Source: Micromonospora rhizosphaerae (GTDB lineage Bacteria; Actinomycetota; Actinomycetes; Mycobacteriales; Micromonosporaceae). From it: a stretch of 64,000 nt of DNA. Position numbers and translations under genes: made by a program. The notes below the pieces were generated by a model, which saw only the letters and a program-made list of their open reading frames with translations, was not told where the DNA came from and searched no databases. The stretch spans positions 5,828,001 through 5,892,000 of the forward strand of contig NZ_FMHV01000002.1 in NCBI RefSeq assembly GCF_900091465.1, written 5' to 3'. Positions within the stretch are counted from its first letter, which is position 1. Every line of letters begins with the position of its first letter. Of this stretch, positions 50,478 through 59,950 are shown in pieces.

Positions 50478-50570
50478 GACGTGAGCACCGAGGGCGGTGC
50501 TGTTCGACGCTTGGGCAAGCCGGAGTGCCTGAATCAGGCCAGTCCGTCTATTGCCTATGGCAGGCGGCGC
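50478..50570 (-). pseudogene. Upstream remnant of the IS701-interrupted regulator
   Basis: Read on the reverse strand this segment gives GLIQALRLAQASNSTALGAH and VLAG, which joins in frame to MSDQANLLG on the other side of the IS. An in-frame stop occurs further upstream near 50575, so the gene was already damaged or its beginning lies in another frame. Confidence 0.65.
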
Positions 50571-50985
50571 TCATGCGTAGCTAAGCGGGTGACGAATCGT
50601 TATACAGGAACGAGATGTGAGCCACGACAAAGGTTGGCTGAACACCTCGGACAGAACGGCCCTCTGTTACCGCAGGGGGTCGTTCGCTTCAGTCCGGCCC
50701 GCGGACCGTCCACGCGGCCTAGAGGTGACGCCTCGCTTGTGAGGCGCATCCGGCGATGGTCGCAGCGTTCATCACCGTCCAGGACGTCCACGGTGACGCC
50801 TTGATCCGTCCGGGCGAGTCCGCCGACGGCTGGCTCCGTTGATGTCAACCGCGGATGTCAGCGCCTGCGGTGCCGACTCCGCGCCGAAGCATGGTTGCGT
50901 CTGCCTACCGCTACCTGTCCGCCCTCCCGCTTGACGGGGTATCCGACCGGCTCGCCGCTCCGATCGGATCATCTCATCGGCTGCT
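50571..50985. other. Gene-free stretch with short relics
   Basis: Two short plus-strand frames with host-like codon use (VAAFITVQDVHGDALIRPGE near 50760-50840; MVASAYRYLSALPLDGVSDR near 50890-51000) look like ends of lost genes. Nothing is recognisable as a family. Confidence 0.35.
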
Positions 50986-51165
50986 GCTTGTCAAGACGAC
51001 GTGACGGACGTTTCGGGGAGGATGCGGCCGGGCCGCCACCCGGGCAGCGGTGGCGTTGACCGCGGTGTAGATCGGCTTGATGTCGCGTTTCAGCTCGTCC
51101 CGGTACTTGCGGGAGGTCAGCCGGAACGTGTCGCGGATCAGATGGATCACGTAGGTTTGCACGGC
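50986..51165 (-). pseudogene. IS256-family transposase fragment
   Basis: The reverse strand reads VQTYVIHLIRDTFRLTSRKY and RDELKRDIKPIYTAVNATAA, a well-known segment of the middle of IS256/mutator transposases, and then runs into unrelated sequence. About 50 residues of a ~410-residue protein remain. Confidence 0.8.
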
Positions 51166-51196
51166 CCCACTTGATACACCGAATACGCTGTTATCT

Positions 51197-51979
51197 ATGG
51201 ACGAGCGGGACGACGGGTCGGCGGGCGCCGCCGCCGGTGCCGCTCCTGAGCCACCTGCCGACCCCCGTGACGCCCTCGAGGAGGATGAAGTCGAGGTTTC
51301 CCGGGAGCAGCTCCCGGGCGCTGACTTTGACAAGTGGGCTTTTGCTCTCGTTACCGTCGACATAGCGATAATCGGGCTCGTCTGGCTGATCTGGAGGCTT
51401 AGCTGGGACCAGCTCATGTGGATCATTATGGGACTCCTGGCGATCAGCGAAGGATGGATCAGGTGGCACGTCAACCCGCTCAAGCTGACTCACCACACAA
51501 CGGCCGACTGGCTCAGCGACAAAGAAGCGGTCCGCGTCAACCGGCCCTCCAAGCCGTCGGGTAATGCCTTCCTTTTCAAGATCCTGCTCGGACTTGTGCT
51601 GATCTGCGCAGGGACACCGACGGTCCCCGGACGGTGGATCGCGTCCATCGCAGGCCCTATTCAGACCGTCCAGGATGCGGTCACCAACGTGCCCGGCTTG
51701 ATCTTGACGGTGATCTTCCTGCCAATCCTCGCTTTGGTTCCGCTGGTAGTGGCGGTCTGCGCCATCGGGGCAACGCTGTGGGGATTGCGCACCCTAATCA
51801 CGCTCCCGTTTCGCAGGGGTCGGCTCAAGGAAAACCTGCTCAATGGTTTGGGCTTCCTTCTCGGCGGCCTCTTTGCGCTTGGCATGCTAGGTATGGCTGC
51901 ATATAACTTCGGGGATAGCTGGGACCAGATGGTCGACCTTGTACTGGAGCCCTACCGGGATATTGCCAGTTGGTTCTGA
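51197..51979 (+). CDS. Multi-TM membrane protein of unknown function
   Basis: The 260-aa product has an acidic cytoplasmic start (residues 1-45, many Asp/Glu/Ala) and about five hydrophobic helices: FALVTVDIAIIGLVWLIW, LMWIIMGLLAISEGW, FLFKILLGLVLICAGT, GLILTVIFLPILALVPLVVA, LLNGLGFLLGGLFALGMLGM. No family is recognised. ATG 51197 follows TTATCT closely, with no ribosome site, so a leaderless message is possible. It stands between IS remains and the integrases. Confidence 0.7.
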   Translation: MDERDDGSAGAAAGAAPEPPADPRDALEEDEVEVSREQLPGADFDKWAFALVTVDIAIIGLVWLIWRLSWDQLMWIIMGLLAISEGWIRWHVNPLKLTHHTTADWLSDKEAVRVNRPSKPSGNAFLFKILLGLVLICAGTPTVPGRWIASIAGPIQTVQDAVTNVPGLILTVIFLPILALVPLVVAVCAIGATLWGLRTLITLPFRRGRLKENLLNGLGFLLGGLFALGMLGMAAYNFGDSWDQMVDLVLEPYRDIASWF

Positions 51980-52145
51980 GCGGCCGCCGATGAGCGGGGC
52001 CCGCCGGAAGCCGACGGCTGAGGTGTGACACCCGGCGCGGAGAACCTCCCCGCCCATGACCTGCAGGACCTGGACGTAGCCTGGGCATCGCGACAACGTC
52101 GTTGGCGGCGCTGAACTGAGAGCGGCGCGGTTCCTGCTCGCGCGG

Positions 52146-53174
52146 ATGGGCATCACGCCTGAACAGCTCCTCGCCGAACCGTCCACTTCCCCGCCAACCA
52201 GGTCTATGCCCACCTTCGCCGAGTACATCGACCGAGTCTCTGGCGTCGTGACCGGCGGAACACGGCGCGTCTACGACACCTATTGGAAACGGGTACGGCA
52301 CGTCTGGGGTGACCGACGCATCGACGAACCCACACCTCTGGAAATCAAGCAACTCGCCGAGCAAACGAAGAGAACAGCAGTGGCGAGGAGGAACTCGCGT
52401 GGCGGCAGAACGGCAGCGGAACACCTGATCTCGTCCCTGCGGTGCCTCTACAAGTACGCGGCGGCGGACGGCCTGATCGCCGAAGGCGACAACCCTGCAA
52501 CGCGCGTCGGCAAGCCACGCCGGCTCGCCAGCACCCGCAGGGCGATTCCCGAGGCCCGGATAGCGGAGATCATCGCCGTGGCCCAGACGACCGGCAACGA
52601 CCCCGACCTCGACTCGTTGTTGCTGAGACTCCACATGGAGACGGCATGCCGCCGTGGCGGCGCCCTGGCGCTTCGTCCCTGCGACCTTGACTCGGCGCAA
52701 TGCCTGGTGCGGCTGCGCGAGAAGGGCGAGACCGTGCGCTGGCAGCCGGTGTCGCCGGCCTTGATGCGGCAGCTCCTGAGGCACGGCGAAGAGCGCGGAA
52801 CTGGCGATCCACGGGATCAGTTGTTGCGGTACCGCAACGGCCAACCGATCACGGCTCGCCGCTACGACTACCTGTGGCGGCGCATCGGCAAGCAGCTGTC
52901 CTGGGTCGCTGTACAACAGGTCAGCACCCATTGGCTGCGGCACACGACACTGACGTGGGTGGAACGGCACTTCGGCTACGCGGTCGCGCGGGCGTACGCC
53001 GGCCACGAGGGGAAGAACGACGCCGGTACGACCTCGACTTACGTTCGGGCAGATGTCTACGAGGTCGCGGCCGCGTTGGCCGCCCTTACCGGCGAACCAC
53101 ACCCGCTCGCGGTGCCAACGGCCAGTGTCGGCATGGCGGGGCGCCAAACCCGAGATCCGCACGCCGATGCATGA
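52146..53174 (+). CDS. Tyrosine recombinase/integrase (first paralog)
   Basis: The 342-aa product has the SAM-like N-terminal core-binding domain (TFAEYIDRVSGVVTGGTRRV, RGGRTAAEHLISSLRCLYKY) and the catalytic domain with ACRRGGALALRPCDLD (first Arg), STHWLRHTTLTWVERHFGYA (H-x-L-R-H) and STYVRADVYEVAAAL (Tyr). Sequence upstream of ATG 52146 continues the homology in frame (ELRAARFLLAR) but has no start before TAG, so the original N-terminus is probably lost. It faces a close paralog at 53297. Confidence 0.88.
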   Translation: MGITPEQLLAEPSTSPPTRSMPTFAEYIDRVSGVVTGGTRRVYDTYWKRVRHVWGDRRIDEPTPLEIKQLAEQTKRTAVARRNSRGGRTAAEHLISSLRCLYKYAAADGLIAEGDNPATRVGKPRRLASTRRAIPEARIAEIIAVAQTTGNDPDLDSLLLRLHMETACRRGGALALRPCDLDSAQCLVRLREKGETVRWQPVSPALMRQLLRHGEERGTGDPRDQLLRYRNGQPITARRYDYLWRRIGKQLSWVAVQQVSTHWLRHTTLTWVERHFGYAVARAYAGHEGKNDAGTTSTYVRADVYEVAAALAALTGEPHPLAVPTASVGMAGRQTRDPHADA

Positions 53175-53296
53175 TCCCATGCGCAATGGTGCGGTGGCCC
53201 TGGTCGGTGCCCGTCAGTGTGACGTCGACGCCGACCAGGGACCTCTGCGACCGCTGGGATGCCCGGCCGCCCGTCCGAGATGGTGGCCGGGCTGGC

Positions 53297-54322
53297 TCAG
53301 GCCAAAGGATGCGGCTCGCCCGTGAGGGCAGCCAACGCAGCCGCTACCTCATGGACGCTCGCCCGCACGTACGTTGCCGTGACGCCGCCTCCCCCGCTGT
53401 CCGTATGACCGGCGTAGGCGCGGGCCAGGGCGTAGCCGAAGTTTCTTTCGACCCACGTCAGCGTCGTGTGCCGCAGCCAGTGGGTGCTGATCTGCTGGGC
53501 TGCCACCCAGGGCAGATGCTTGCCGATGCGCTGCCACAGGTGGTCGTACCGGCGGTAGGTGATCGGTTGACCACTGCGGTAGCGCAGCAGCGGCGTCGCC
53601 GGTGGCGCTGGTCGGTCATCCACGTGCTGGTGCAGGTGGCGCATCAAGGTGGGCGAGATCGGCTGCCAGCGCACCGTGTCGCCCTTTTCGCGCAACAGGA
53701 CGAGGCACTGGTCCGGGTCGAGATCGGCTGGCCGAAGCGCCAAGGCACCGCCCCGGCGGCAGGCGGTTTCGGTGTGCAGCCGCAGCAGCAGAGTGTCCAG
53801 TGCCGGATCGTCGCCGGTGCTGGCCGCGATCCGGTTGATCTCCGCCAGGCGGTCGTCCGGCACCGCCCGGCGGGTGCTGGGCAGCCGCCGGGGCTTGGCT
53901 ACTTTCCTCGCCGGGTTGTCCGCCTCGGCCAGATGGCCGTCGGCGACAGCGTGGTTGTACAGACAGCGCAGGGCGGCGATGAGATGCTCGGCCGCGCTGC
54001 GACCACCGCGGGCGTTACGGCGGGCGATCACGTGCGTCCTGACATGCTCGGCCAGCCGCTCGATATCCGAGGGGGTGGGTTCGTCCAACCGGCGCTGCGC
54101 CCACTGTTCAAGGACGCGGTTCCAGTACGGGCCGTAGACCCGGCGGGTGCCGGCACTGACCGCATCGGAGACCACCGGGATGTAGTCGGCGAATGTTGGC
54201 GCCGGCGCACGGGCCGCACCAGCGTGCACCAGGTCGTCGGGGGAGATGCCCAGCCGCGACAGCAACACCAGCGCCGCGTCCAGGTCGGCCTGGCTGGGTG
54301 CGGAAGTCCTCTGCCCTGTCAT
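53297..54322 (-). CDS. Tyrosine recombinase/integrase (second paralog)
   Basis: The 341-aa product is collinear with the first recombinase: TFADYIPVVSDAVSAGTRRV, RGGRSAAEHLIAALRCLYNH, ACRRGGALALRPADLDPDQC, STHWLRHTTLTWVERNFGYA, ATYVRASVHEVAAALAALTG with the Tyr nucleophile. The R..HxLRH..Y set is complete. Its ATG overlaps the stop of the AbrB-like gene by 4 nt, so both are coexpressed. It is about 570 bases from the 3' end of tRNA-Leu, a usual position for an integrase that targets a tRNA. Confidence 0.92.
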   Translation of the reverse strand: MTGQRTSAPSQADLDAALVLLSRLGISPDDLVHAGAARAPAPTFADYIPVVSDAVSAGTRRVYGPYWNRVLEQWAQRRLDEPTPSDIERLAEHVRTHVIARRNARGGRSAAEHLIAALRCLYNHAVADGHLAEADNPARKVAKPRRLPSTRRAVPDDRLAEINRIAASTGDDPALDTLLLRLHTETACRRGGALALRPADLDPDQCLVLLREKGDTVRWQPISPTLMRHLHQHVDDRPAPPATPLLRYRSGQPITYRRYDHLWQRIGKHLPWVAAQQISTHWLRHTTLTWVERNFGYALARAYAGHTDSGGGGVTATYVRASVHEVAAALAALTGEPHPLA

Positions 54323-54789
54323 ACGGCCTCACCACCCAGCACGGCGGTGTGAAACGCCGTGATCATGGCATGGAGTGCGGCCGGTGGGTGAACCACGAGG
54401 AGCCCAGCGGCGGCGTCGGCGACCAGCAGCACCCGAGTGCCGGGCACGAGCCCGCACCAGTGCCGAACCGTCGCCGGCAGCCGCACCTGACCCGGCCGGG
54501 TCACCCGGAACACAGCGTGCGGATCCGCGGTGAGCAGGACAAGACCGCCGCTGACCCGGATGTCCAAGTGGGTACCCGCGACCCAACCCAGCGATGGGAT
54601 GACGGTGCCGTCAGCCAGGCGACCGTTGCAGTCGATCGCCGCCATCCCGTAGACCGGCGACGGTCCGCCCTGTGAGGCAAGCTGCGCGACCGGCAACGCC
54701 CGCCGAGGGTTCGCTGCCCCGGCCTGCCGGCTGCCATGCACCGTAGGCGGGACGACCGGAGACACGACGCGGGCGGTCACGATGGCCAC
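54319..54789 (-). CDS. AbrB/MazE/SpoVT-like DNA-binding protein
   Basis: The 156-aa product has a double-psi/swapped-hairpin look near its middle: AIDCNGRLADGTVIPSLGWV, HLDIRVSGGLVLLTAD, and VTRPGQVRLPATVRHWCGLV, RVLLVADAAAGLLVVHPP, the last being the AbrB-type repeat. It probably binds DNA and regulates itself and the recombinase, whose start it overlaps (ATGA). A perfect 10-bp inverted repeat stands 48 bases upstream of its start. Confidence 0.75.
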   Translation of the reverse strand: MAIVTARVVSPVVPPTVHGSRQAGAANPRRALPVAQLASQGGPSPVYGMAAIDCNGRLADGTVIPSLGWVAGTHLDIRVSGGLVLLTADPHAVFRVTRPGQVRLPATVRHWCGLVPGTRVLLVADAAAGLLVVHPPAALHAMITAFHTAVLGGEAV

Positions 54790-54836
54790 CCCCGCCCGCG
54801 GACGGAGATCGACAGGGCCGATAGGCCAGCAGTGGA

Positions 54837-54858
54837 GTGGTCAAGCGTGCTTGACCAC
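54837..54858. promoter_or_regulatory. Inverted repeat upstream of the AbrB-like gene
   Basis: GTGGTCAAGC (54837-54846) and GCTTGACCAC (54849-54858) pair perfectly around GT. The site lies between tRNA-Leu and the AbrB-like/integrase operon and is a likely operator for the AbrB-like protein; a terminator for the tRNA is the alternative. Confidence 0.55.
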
Positions 54859-54894
54859 CAGTACGTCAAATCACGCAGATATGCTGGGAAATTG

Positions 54895-54978
54895 TGTCCG
54901 AGGGGGGACTTGAACCCCCACGCCCTATACGGGCACTAGCACCTCAAGCTAGCGCGTCTGCCATTCCGCCACCCGGAC
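54895..54978 (-). tRNA. tRNA-Leu (GAG)
   Basis: The reverse strand folds as a class II tRNA: acceptor GTCCGGG (54978-54972) with its partner at 54902-54896, anticodon stem-loop CTAGC-TTGAGGT-GCTAG giving anticodon GAG, a long variable arm (TGCCCGTATAGGGCG) and T-arm GGGGGTTCAAGTCCCCC. CCA is not encoded. The gene is complete, and its 3' end points to the integrase side. Confidence 0.93.
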
Positions 54979-55213
54979 CTGCTCGTCCAGCCTACCCTGT
55001 CGGCCGGGGTGACCGCGTCACCCGTCCGCCGCCCCGGTGGGCCGCACGGGGGATTACTGTACACGGCCCGGGTGGATCATGCACATCGCCGTCCATCGGG
55101 TGGCCGGCCCGAGCGTTTCCGCAGGTCAGCGAATCGGATCCGGGTCATCCTCCGCGGCCGGGCCGCGCGATCCGTCGCGGCGGGTAGCGTCCGGCCGCCG
55201 ACTACCGGCAGCA
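54979..55213. other. Intergenic region before the core gene block
   Basis: About 235 bases hold the tRNA-Leu promoter on the reverse strand and the promoter of the following forward operon. The forward frame is open from 55037, but this part has no homology-like sequence or ribosome site. Confidence 0.35.
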
Positions 55214-57178
55214 TTGCTCACGTGTCCCACCCCGCCCCTGACCGCCGCTCAGCATCAGGCCCTCGCCCTGCGCTCCGCCGGTGATCTGGCGACCGCCCGC
55301 CGACTGCTCGCCGCCGCGATCGAGTCGGCCCGACCGGCGTACGGGGAGGACCACCCGGAGGTGCTGGGCAGCGCCCACCTGCTGGCTCGGCTCCACCGGG
55401 AGGCGGACGACCCGGCCGCCGCCCGCCGCGTCCTGGAAGAGGCGTACGCCGCCGGCGAGCGCCGCCGTGGCGACGGCGATCCGCTCATGCTGGCGATCTC
55501 CTTCGATCTGGCCGGAGTGGCGGAGGAACTGGGCAACCGGCATGAAGCCAGGCGGAACTACGCCCGCGTCGCCACCGCCGGGCCCGCGGTGCTCGGCCCC
55601 GACCACCCCGCTGTACGCGCCGCCCGGCAGTACCTCGGCGACGCCGCTCCCGGTCCCGCCGCACCTGGCTCACCCGCGGACCCTGCGGCGTTCGCCGGGC
55701 CGACGATGTCTCTGCCGGCCGTTCCCGCCCCACCGCAGCCCACGCCGCCCAGGATCCTGCCCGCCGCGACCACCCTTGGGACGCCGCCGTCCGCCCCGCC
55801 CGCGGCGACCGTTCCCGGATCGGAGTGGGCACCGCAGCCACCACGGCCGGACGGCCCCCAGCCGACCCGACCTCCGCCCACGCACCCGTCGCCCGCCCAG
55901 TCGCCCTGGGCGCCGCCGCAACCACCAACCCGGGACATGGCGCAGTCGGCCCCTCTCCTACCACCGCCACCCGTCATCCCGGCCCCCACCGCGGCGAGTG
56001 ACCCGTCCGCATCGGCTGCGGGCACCGGCGCGCCTGGCACGAGTGGCCAGCCAGTGGCGCCCGCACCCGGCTGGGCCAAGCCCACGATCCAGGTGCAGCA
56101 GATCGCCCCGCTACTCGAGGAGGAGGCGGTCCAGGCCGTCGCCGAGGCGCCAACCGCGTCGGCCAGCGCCGCGGCGACGGGCCCGGTGGCCACCGCACCA
56201 GTCAGCGCCCCGCCCACGCCCACCCGCCCGGTGAGCGCCCCACCAGCACGGAGCCACCCGGCCGGCACCTCACCAACACCGACCCACCCGGTGAGCGGTC
56301 CGCCCGGGCACCCGGCCGGCGCCACCCACCCCGTCAACGCGCCGTCCGTCCCACCGCCGGCGCACCCGGTCGGCCCGCCACCGCTGAACGGGCCGCCGGT
56401 CAGCGCGCCCCCCGTACCGCCATGGGGGCTGACCGCGCCGCCGTGGAGCAGCGCCGCGCCGCCGCAGCCGCTGGACCTGCCGGCGCAGGCCGGGCCCGAC
56501 GTGCCGACGGACGACGCCGGCGAGCCGGACCTCCCGGCCGCAGACCAGCCGGTGCCCGTACCGGAGACGGAGCCCGCCGCGCACCGGCCGCTGCCGGTCT
56601 ACGACGACCTGCTCGAGTTCCCGGAACCCGCTGCCGCCGAGTCGGCGCCCGAGGCGTACCCGCCGCCGGGGGCCTGGCCGGCGGTGCCGGCGCCGTTCCA
56701 TCAGCCGCCGGCGTACCCGGTGGCGGAGGAGCCCGAGCCGCGCGGTCGTAGCCGGACCGCGGTCGCCGTGGTGGCCGGCGCCGCGGTGGTGGCCGTGGCG
56801 GCCGCGGTCGGGGTCGGCGCGGTGGCGTTCAACCGCGACCCCGCGCCGGCCCCCGCGCCCGCGCCGACCCGGGCGAAGCCGACGGCCACCGGTGCACCCC
56901 CGGGTGACCTGCAGTTGCGCGACGACACCACCACGATCACCATCACCTGGACGGACCCCACCGGCGGCGGAGTGCCGTTCATGATTGCCGGGGGCCGGGC
57001 CGGGCAGAAGCTGGGCGTGATGGCCACCGTGGATCCGGGGCAGACCAGCTACACGGTCAACGGGCTGAACGGGAGGCTGGACTACTGCTTCACGGTGCTC
57101 GCGGTCTACTCGACGGACACGTTCGCGACGTCCGGTCAGGTCTGCACCGACCGGGAGCGCGCCACCCCGTCGCGCTGA
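55214..57178 (+). CDS. TPR / proline-rich / FN3 single-pass membrane protein
   Basis: From TTG 55214 the 654-aa product has a tetratricopeptide-like N-terminal region (QHQALALRSAGDLATARRLL, HPEVLGSAHLLARLHREADD, about residues 7-165), a long Pro/Ala-rich linker (about 170-510), one membrane helix (TAVAVVAGAAVVAVAAAVGV, about 515-540) and a C-terminal extracellular FN3-like domain (TTTITITWTDPTGG, SYTVNGLNGRLDYCFTVLAV). The start is uncertain; ATG 55037 or 55079 are in frame. It leads the conserved block with the FN3 protein, MoxR and DUF58 genes. Role probably cell-envelope related; unknown. Confidence 0.8.
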   Translation: MLTCPTPPLTAAQHQALALRSAGDLATARRLLAAAIESARPAYGEDHPEVLGSAHLLARLHREADDPAAARRVLEEAYAAGERRRGDGDPLMLAISFDLAGVAEELGNRHEARRNYARVATAGPAVLGPDHPAVRAARQYLGDAAPGPAAPGSPADPAAFAGPTMSLPAVPAPPQPTPPRILPAATTLGTPPSAPPAATVPGSEWAPQPPRPDGPQPTRPPPTHPSPAQSPWAPPQPPTRDMAQSAPLLPPPPVIPAPTAASDPSASAAGTGAPGTSGQPVAPAPGWAKPTIQVQQIAPLLEEEAVQAVAEAPTASASAAATGPVATAPVSAPPTPTRPVSAPPARSHPAGTSPTPTHPVSGPPGHPAGATHPVNAPSVPPPAHPVGPPPLNGPPVSAPPVPPWGLTAPPWSSAAPPQPLDLPAQAGPDVPTDDAGEPDLPAADQPVPVPETEPAAHRPLPVYDDLLEFPEPAAAESAPEAYPPPGAWPAVPAPFHQPPAYPVAEEPEPRGRSRTAVAVVAGAAVVAVAAAVGVGAVAFNRDPAPAPAPAPTRAKPTATGAPPGDLQLRDDTTTITITWTDPTGGGVPFMIAGGRAGQKLGVMATVDPGQTSYTVNGLNGRLDYCFTVLAVYSTDTFATSGQVCTDRERATPSR

Positions 57179-57325
57179 CCATTCCCCCACACACACGCTG
57201 AGTGTCCACAGCGCGACGGTGCGGGTTCCCCCGGCGTCGACCGGACCATATGATGTCTCCCGGCTCTGGGGAGGGTGGCACCGCGCGGCGCCTCCTCCCG
57301 CACCGACAGGGGGAGGCAGCCGGCA

Positions 57326-59950
57326 GTGGCCACCATCGAGGACGTCGCGAGCACCGGAACGGAGACCCCCCGGCGCCGCATCCGGATGCGGGGCGGACTG
57401 GTCACCATCGGCACCGTGGCCGCTTTGCTGGCCGCGATGGGGCTGACCGTCCTCGGGCTCGGCGCCGCCGACAACGCGGTCGCCAACTACGACGCGAGCT
57501 CCTGGTTGTGGAGCACCACCCGCAGCGAGATGGCCCGGGTCAACGGGGTCACCGCGCGGGTCGACACCCGGGTGGAGATCCCCGGCGCCCGTCGGCACCA
57601 GATGCAGGTCACCCAGACCGACCGGCTGCTGATCCTGCGCGACCTCAACACCGGCCAGGTCAGCTCGCTGGACCTGGCCACCCTCCAGATCACCGCGACC
57701 ACCCCGACCAGCCCCGGGTTGGGCGTCAACGTCGTGCTGCACGAGGACGCGGCGTTCGTGGTCGACGCGGTGCAGGGCATCGTCCGGCAGCTCGACCCGC
57801 GCTCGCTGACGCCGGTCGGCGAGCCGGTGCGCTATCCGCCGGGCATCACCGGCGGGTCGTTCGACGGCGAGGGTCGACTGTGGATCGCGGTGCCCGGCGA
57901 GGGCACGGTCTCGGCGATCACCGCCGCCGAGCTGCCCGCCACGCCGGGCGCGGCGCCGCGAGCCGGTACGGGGCTCAGCCCGAAGCAGGTCGAGACGTAC
58001 GACGTCACCGAGCCCAGCCACGAACTGGTGGTCTCCACCCTGGACGACGGTGTCGCGGTGCTCGACCGCACCTCCGCCACGCTGGTGACGGTGCAGGCGG
58101 GGCGGACGCAGCGGGCCAACCTGACGATGGCCGGTCCGGGGACTCTGCCGGCGCGGACCAGCGGGCCGCAGGTACCGGTGACCGTGGCCAGCGAACGGCG
58201 GGTGCACGTGGTCCGCGACGGCAGCGAGGTGCGGCAGTTCACCGTGCCCGGCGCGGGTGACCGCCTCAGCCCGGCGGTCGCCTGGGCCGGCCGGTTCTAC
58301 TGCGCCGACGAGACGACCGGCACCGTCTACTCCTTCGACGCCAACGGGCAACTGGTGGACACCATCAAGGGCAAGAGCAGTGGGCCGTTGGAGCTGGAGG
58401 TGCGGGAGAACCACCTCTTCATCAACGCGCCCAACTCGGCGATCGCCCGCGTGGTCGACGACAAGAACCGGGTCCGCGAGGTCAACAAGTACGCCAACGA
58501 CGTCCTCGGCGGCGATCCACCGCCCGCTCCCCCGCCGCCGCCCCCGCCGAAGCCCAAAGTGGGCAAGCCGAGCGCGCCCCGCGGCGTCACCGCCGCGGCG
58601 GGCAACGCGTCGGCCCGGGTGCGCTGGCGGCCGGCCGCCGCGAACGGTTCCGCGATCATCCGGTACGTCGTGGAGGGCGCCGGCACGCGCCACGAGGTGG
58701 GCGCCAACCAGCGCTCGGTGGAGATCACCGGACTGACCAACGGCGAGACGTACCGGTTCTCCGTGCACGCGGTGAACGCCAAGGGCGCCGGGCCGGCCCG
58801 GCGGAGCAACCCGGTCGTCCCGACCGCCGCCGTGCCGGATCCGCCGGCCAGCGTCACCGCCGAGGCCCGGCCCGACGGCACGGTGCTGGTCAAATGGCCG
58901 GCGGCCAACGGCCAGGGCAACACCATCGCCAGGTACGCGGTCACCGCCACCTCGGCCGGCACCAACGCCCCCGCCGGCGAGTCGACGAAGACGGAGCTGG
59001 TGGTGCCGGCCGGCGAGCTGGCGTACGGCACCCAGTACGCCTTCACCGTGGTCGCCGTCAACGACAGGGGCGCCGGATCGGCGGCCTCCCCGGTGAGCAA
59101 CACCGTCGTGCCGTTCGCCGCCCCCGGCCAACCGGCGGACCTGCGGGCAACCACGGTGGCCGACCGGCCGGGCACCATCGCGGTGCGGTGGTCGCCGGCG
59201 GTGGAGAACGGCCGCCCGGTGACGAAGTACCTGGTCGATGTGGCCGGCAGGATCAGCGAGGTGACCGACACCCGGACCACGGTCGGCGGCCTCGGCAACG
59301 GGCAGAACGTGACGGTGAAGGTGAAGGCGGTCAACGAGGCCGGCCCTGGCCCGGAGGCGTTCACCACCGCCCGCACGGTCGCCGCGCCCCGGGTCACCGT
59401 GACCGGCTCGTCGGCCGACGCGACCTCGGTGACCGTGACGTTCACCGTGGACGCGGGCGGCGGAAACGTGACCTGCTCGGCCGCCACGGGCGGGAGGACC
59501 GCCAGCGGCAGCTGCTCCAGCCTGCGGGTGACCGGCCTGACGCCGGGAACGGCGTACACGGTGACGGTGACCGCGACCAACGCCGCGGGCAGGGGCACCG
59601 CGACCCGGGCCCAGTCCACCGACCCGCTCTACGGCATCGCCACGTGCAACAACGGGCCGTCCGGCGACCAGCGCACCTACTGTGACGCGGACGTGGACGG
59701 GCGCAACGGCAACGAGATCTTCTCCGTGCCGCAGCAGATCAACGCCAAGCAGGTCGGCTGGGCGAAGCCGGGCACCCGGCTGCGGGCCTACTGCAAGAAG
59801 CAGGGGGAGAACATCGACTCCTGGATCTACAACAATCAGAAGCAGAGCACCTGGTGGGTGCAGGTCGAGTACTCCGGGCGGAACTACATCCCGTGGGCCT
59901 GGCTCAACCTGGAGGGCGGCGACAACATCAACCTGCTGCCCACCTGCTGA
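57326..59950 (+). CDS. Membrane-anchored protein with beta-propeller-like region and four FN3 domains
   Basis: GTG 57326 has GGGGAGG about 9 nt upstream. The 874-aa product has an N-terminal membrane anchor (residues ~25-47), an extracellular region of about 340 residues with repeated beta strands (RLLILRDLNTGQVSSLDLAT, VYSFDANGQLVDTIKG), a Pro-rich hinge near residue 396, four FN3 domains (about 413-501, 506-598, 601-685, 688-765) and a Cys-containing C-terminal domain (768-874; WWVQVEYSGRNYIPWAWLNL, SH3-like). It is an exported adhesion- or wall-associated protein. Followed 32 nt later by the MoxR gene. Confidence 0.88.
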   Translation: MATIEDVASTGTETPRRRIRMRGGLVTIGTVAALLAAMGLTVLGLGAADNAVANYDASSWLWSTTRSEMARVNGVTARVDTRVEIPGARRHQMQVTQTDRLLILRDLNTGQVSSLDLATLQITATTPTSPGLGVNVVLHEDAAFVVDAVQGIVRQLDPRSLTPVGEPVRYPPGITGGSFDGEGRLWIAVPGEGTVSAITAAELPATPGAAPRAGTGLSPKQVETYDVTEPSHELVVSTLDDGVAVLDRTSATLVTVQAGRTQRANLTMAGPGTLPARTSGPQVPVTVASERRVHVVRDGSEVRQFTVPGAGDRLSPAVAWAGRFYCADETTGTVYSFDANGQLVDTIKGKSSGPLELEVRENHLFINAPNSAIARVVDDKNRVREVNKYANDVLGGDPPPAPPPPPPPKPKVGKPSAPRGVTAAAGNASARVRWRPAAANGSAIIRYVVEGAGTRHEVGANQRSVEITGLTNGETYRFSVHAVNAKGAGPARRSNPVVPTAAVPDPPASVTAEARPDGTVLVKWPAANGQGNTIARYAVTATSAGTNAPAGESTKTELVVPAGELAYGTQYAFTVVAVNDRGAGSAASPVSNTVVPFAAPGQPADLRATTVADRPGTIAVRWSPAVENGRPVTKYLVDVAGRISEVTDTRTTVGGLGNGQNVTVKVKAVNEAGPGPEAFTTARTVAAPRVTVTGSSADATSVTVTFTVDAGGGNVTCSAATGGRTASGSCSSLRVTGLTPGTAYTVTVTATNAAGRGTATRAQSTDPLYGIATCNNGPSGDQRTYCDADVDGRNGNEIFSVPQQINAKQVGWAKPGTRLRAYCKKQGENIDSWIYNNQKQSTWWVQVEYSGRNYIPWAWLNLEGGDNINLLPTC

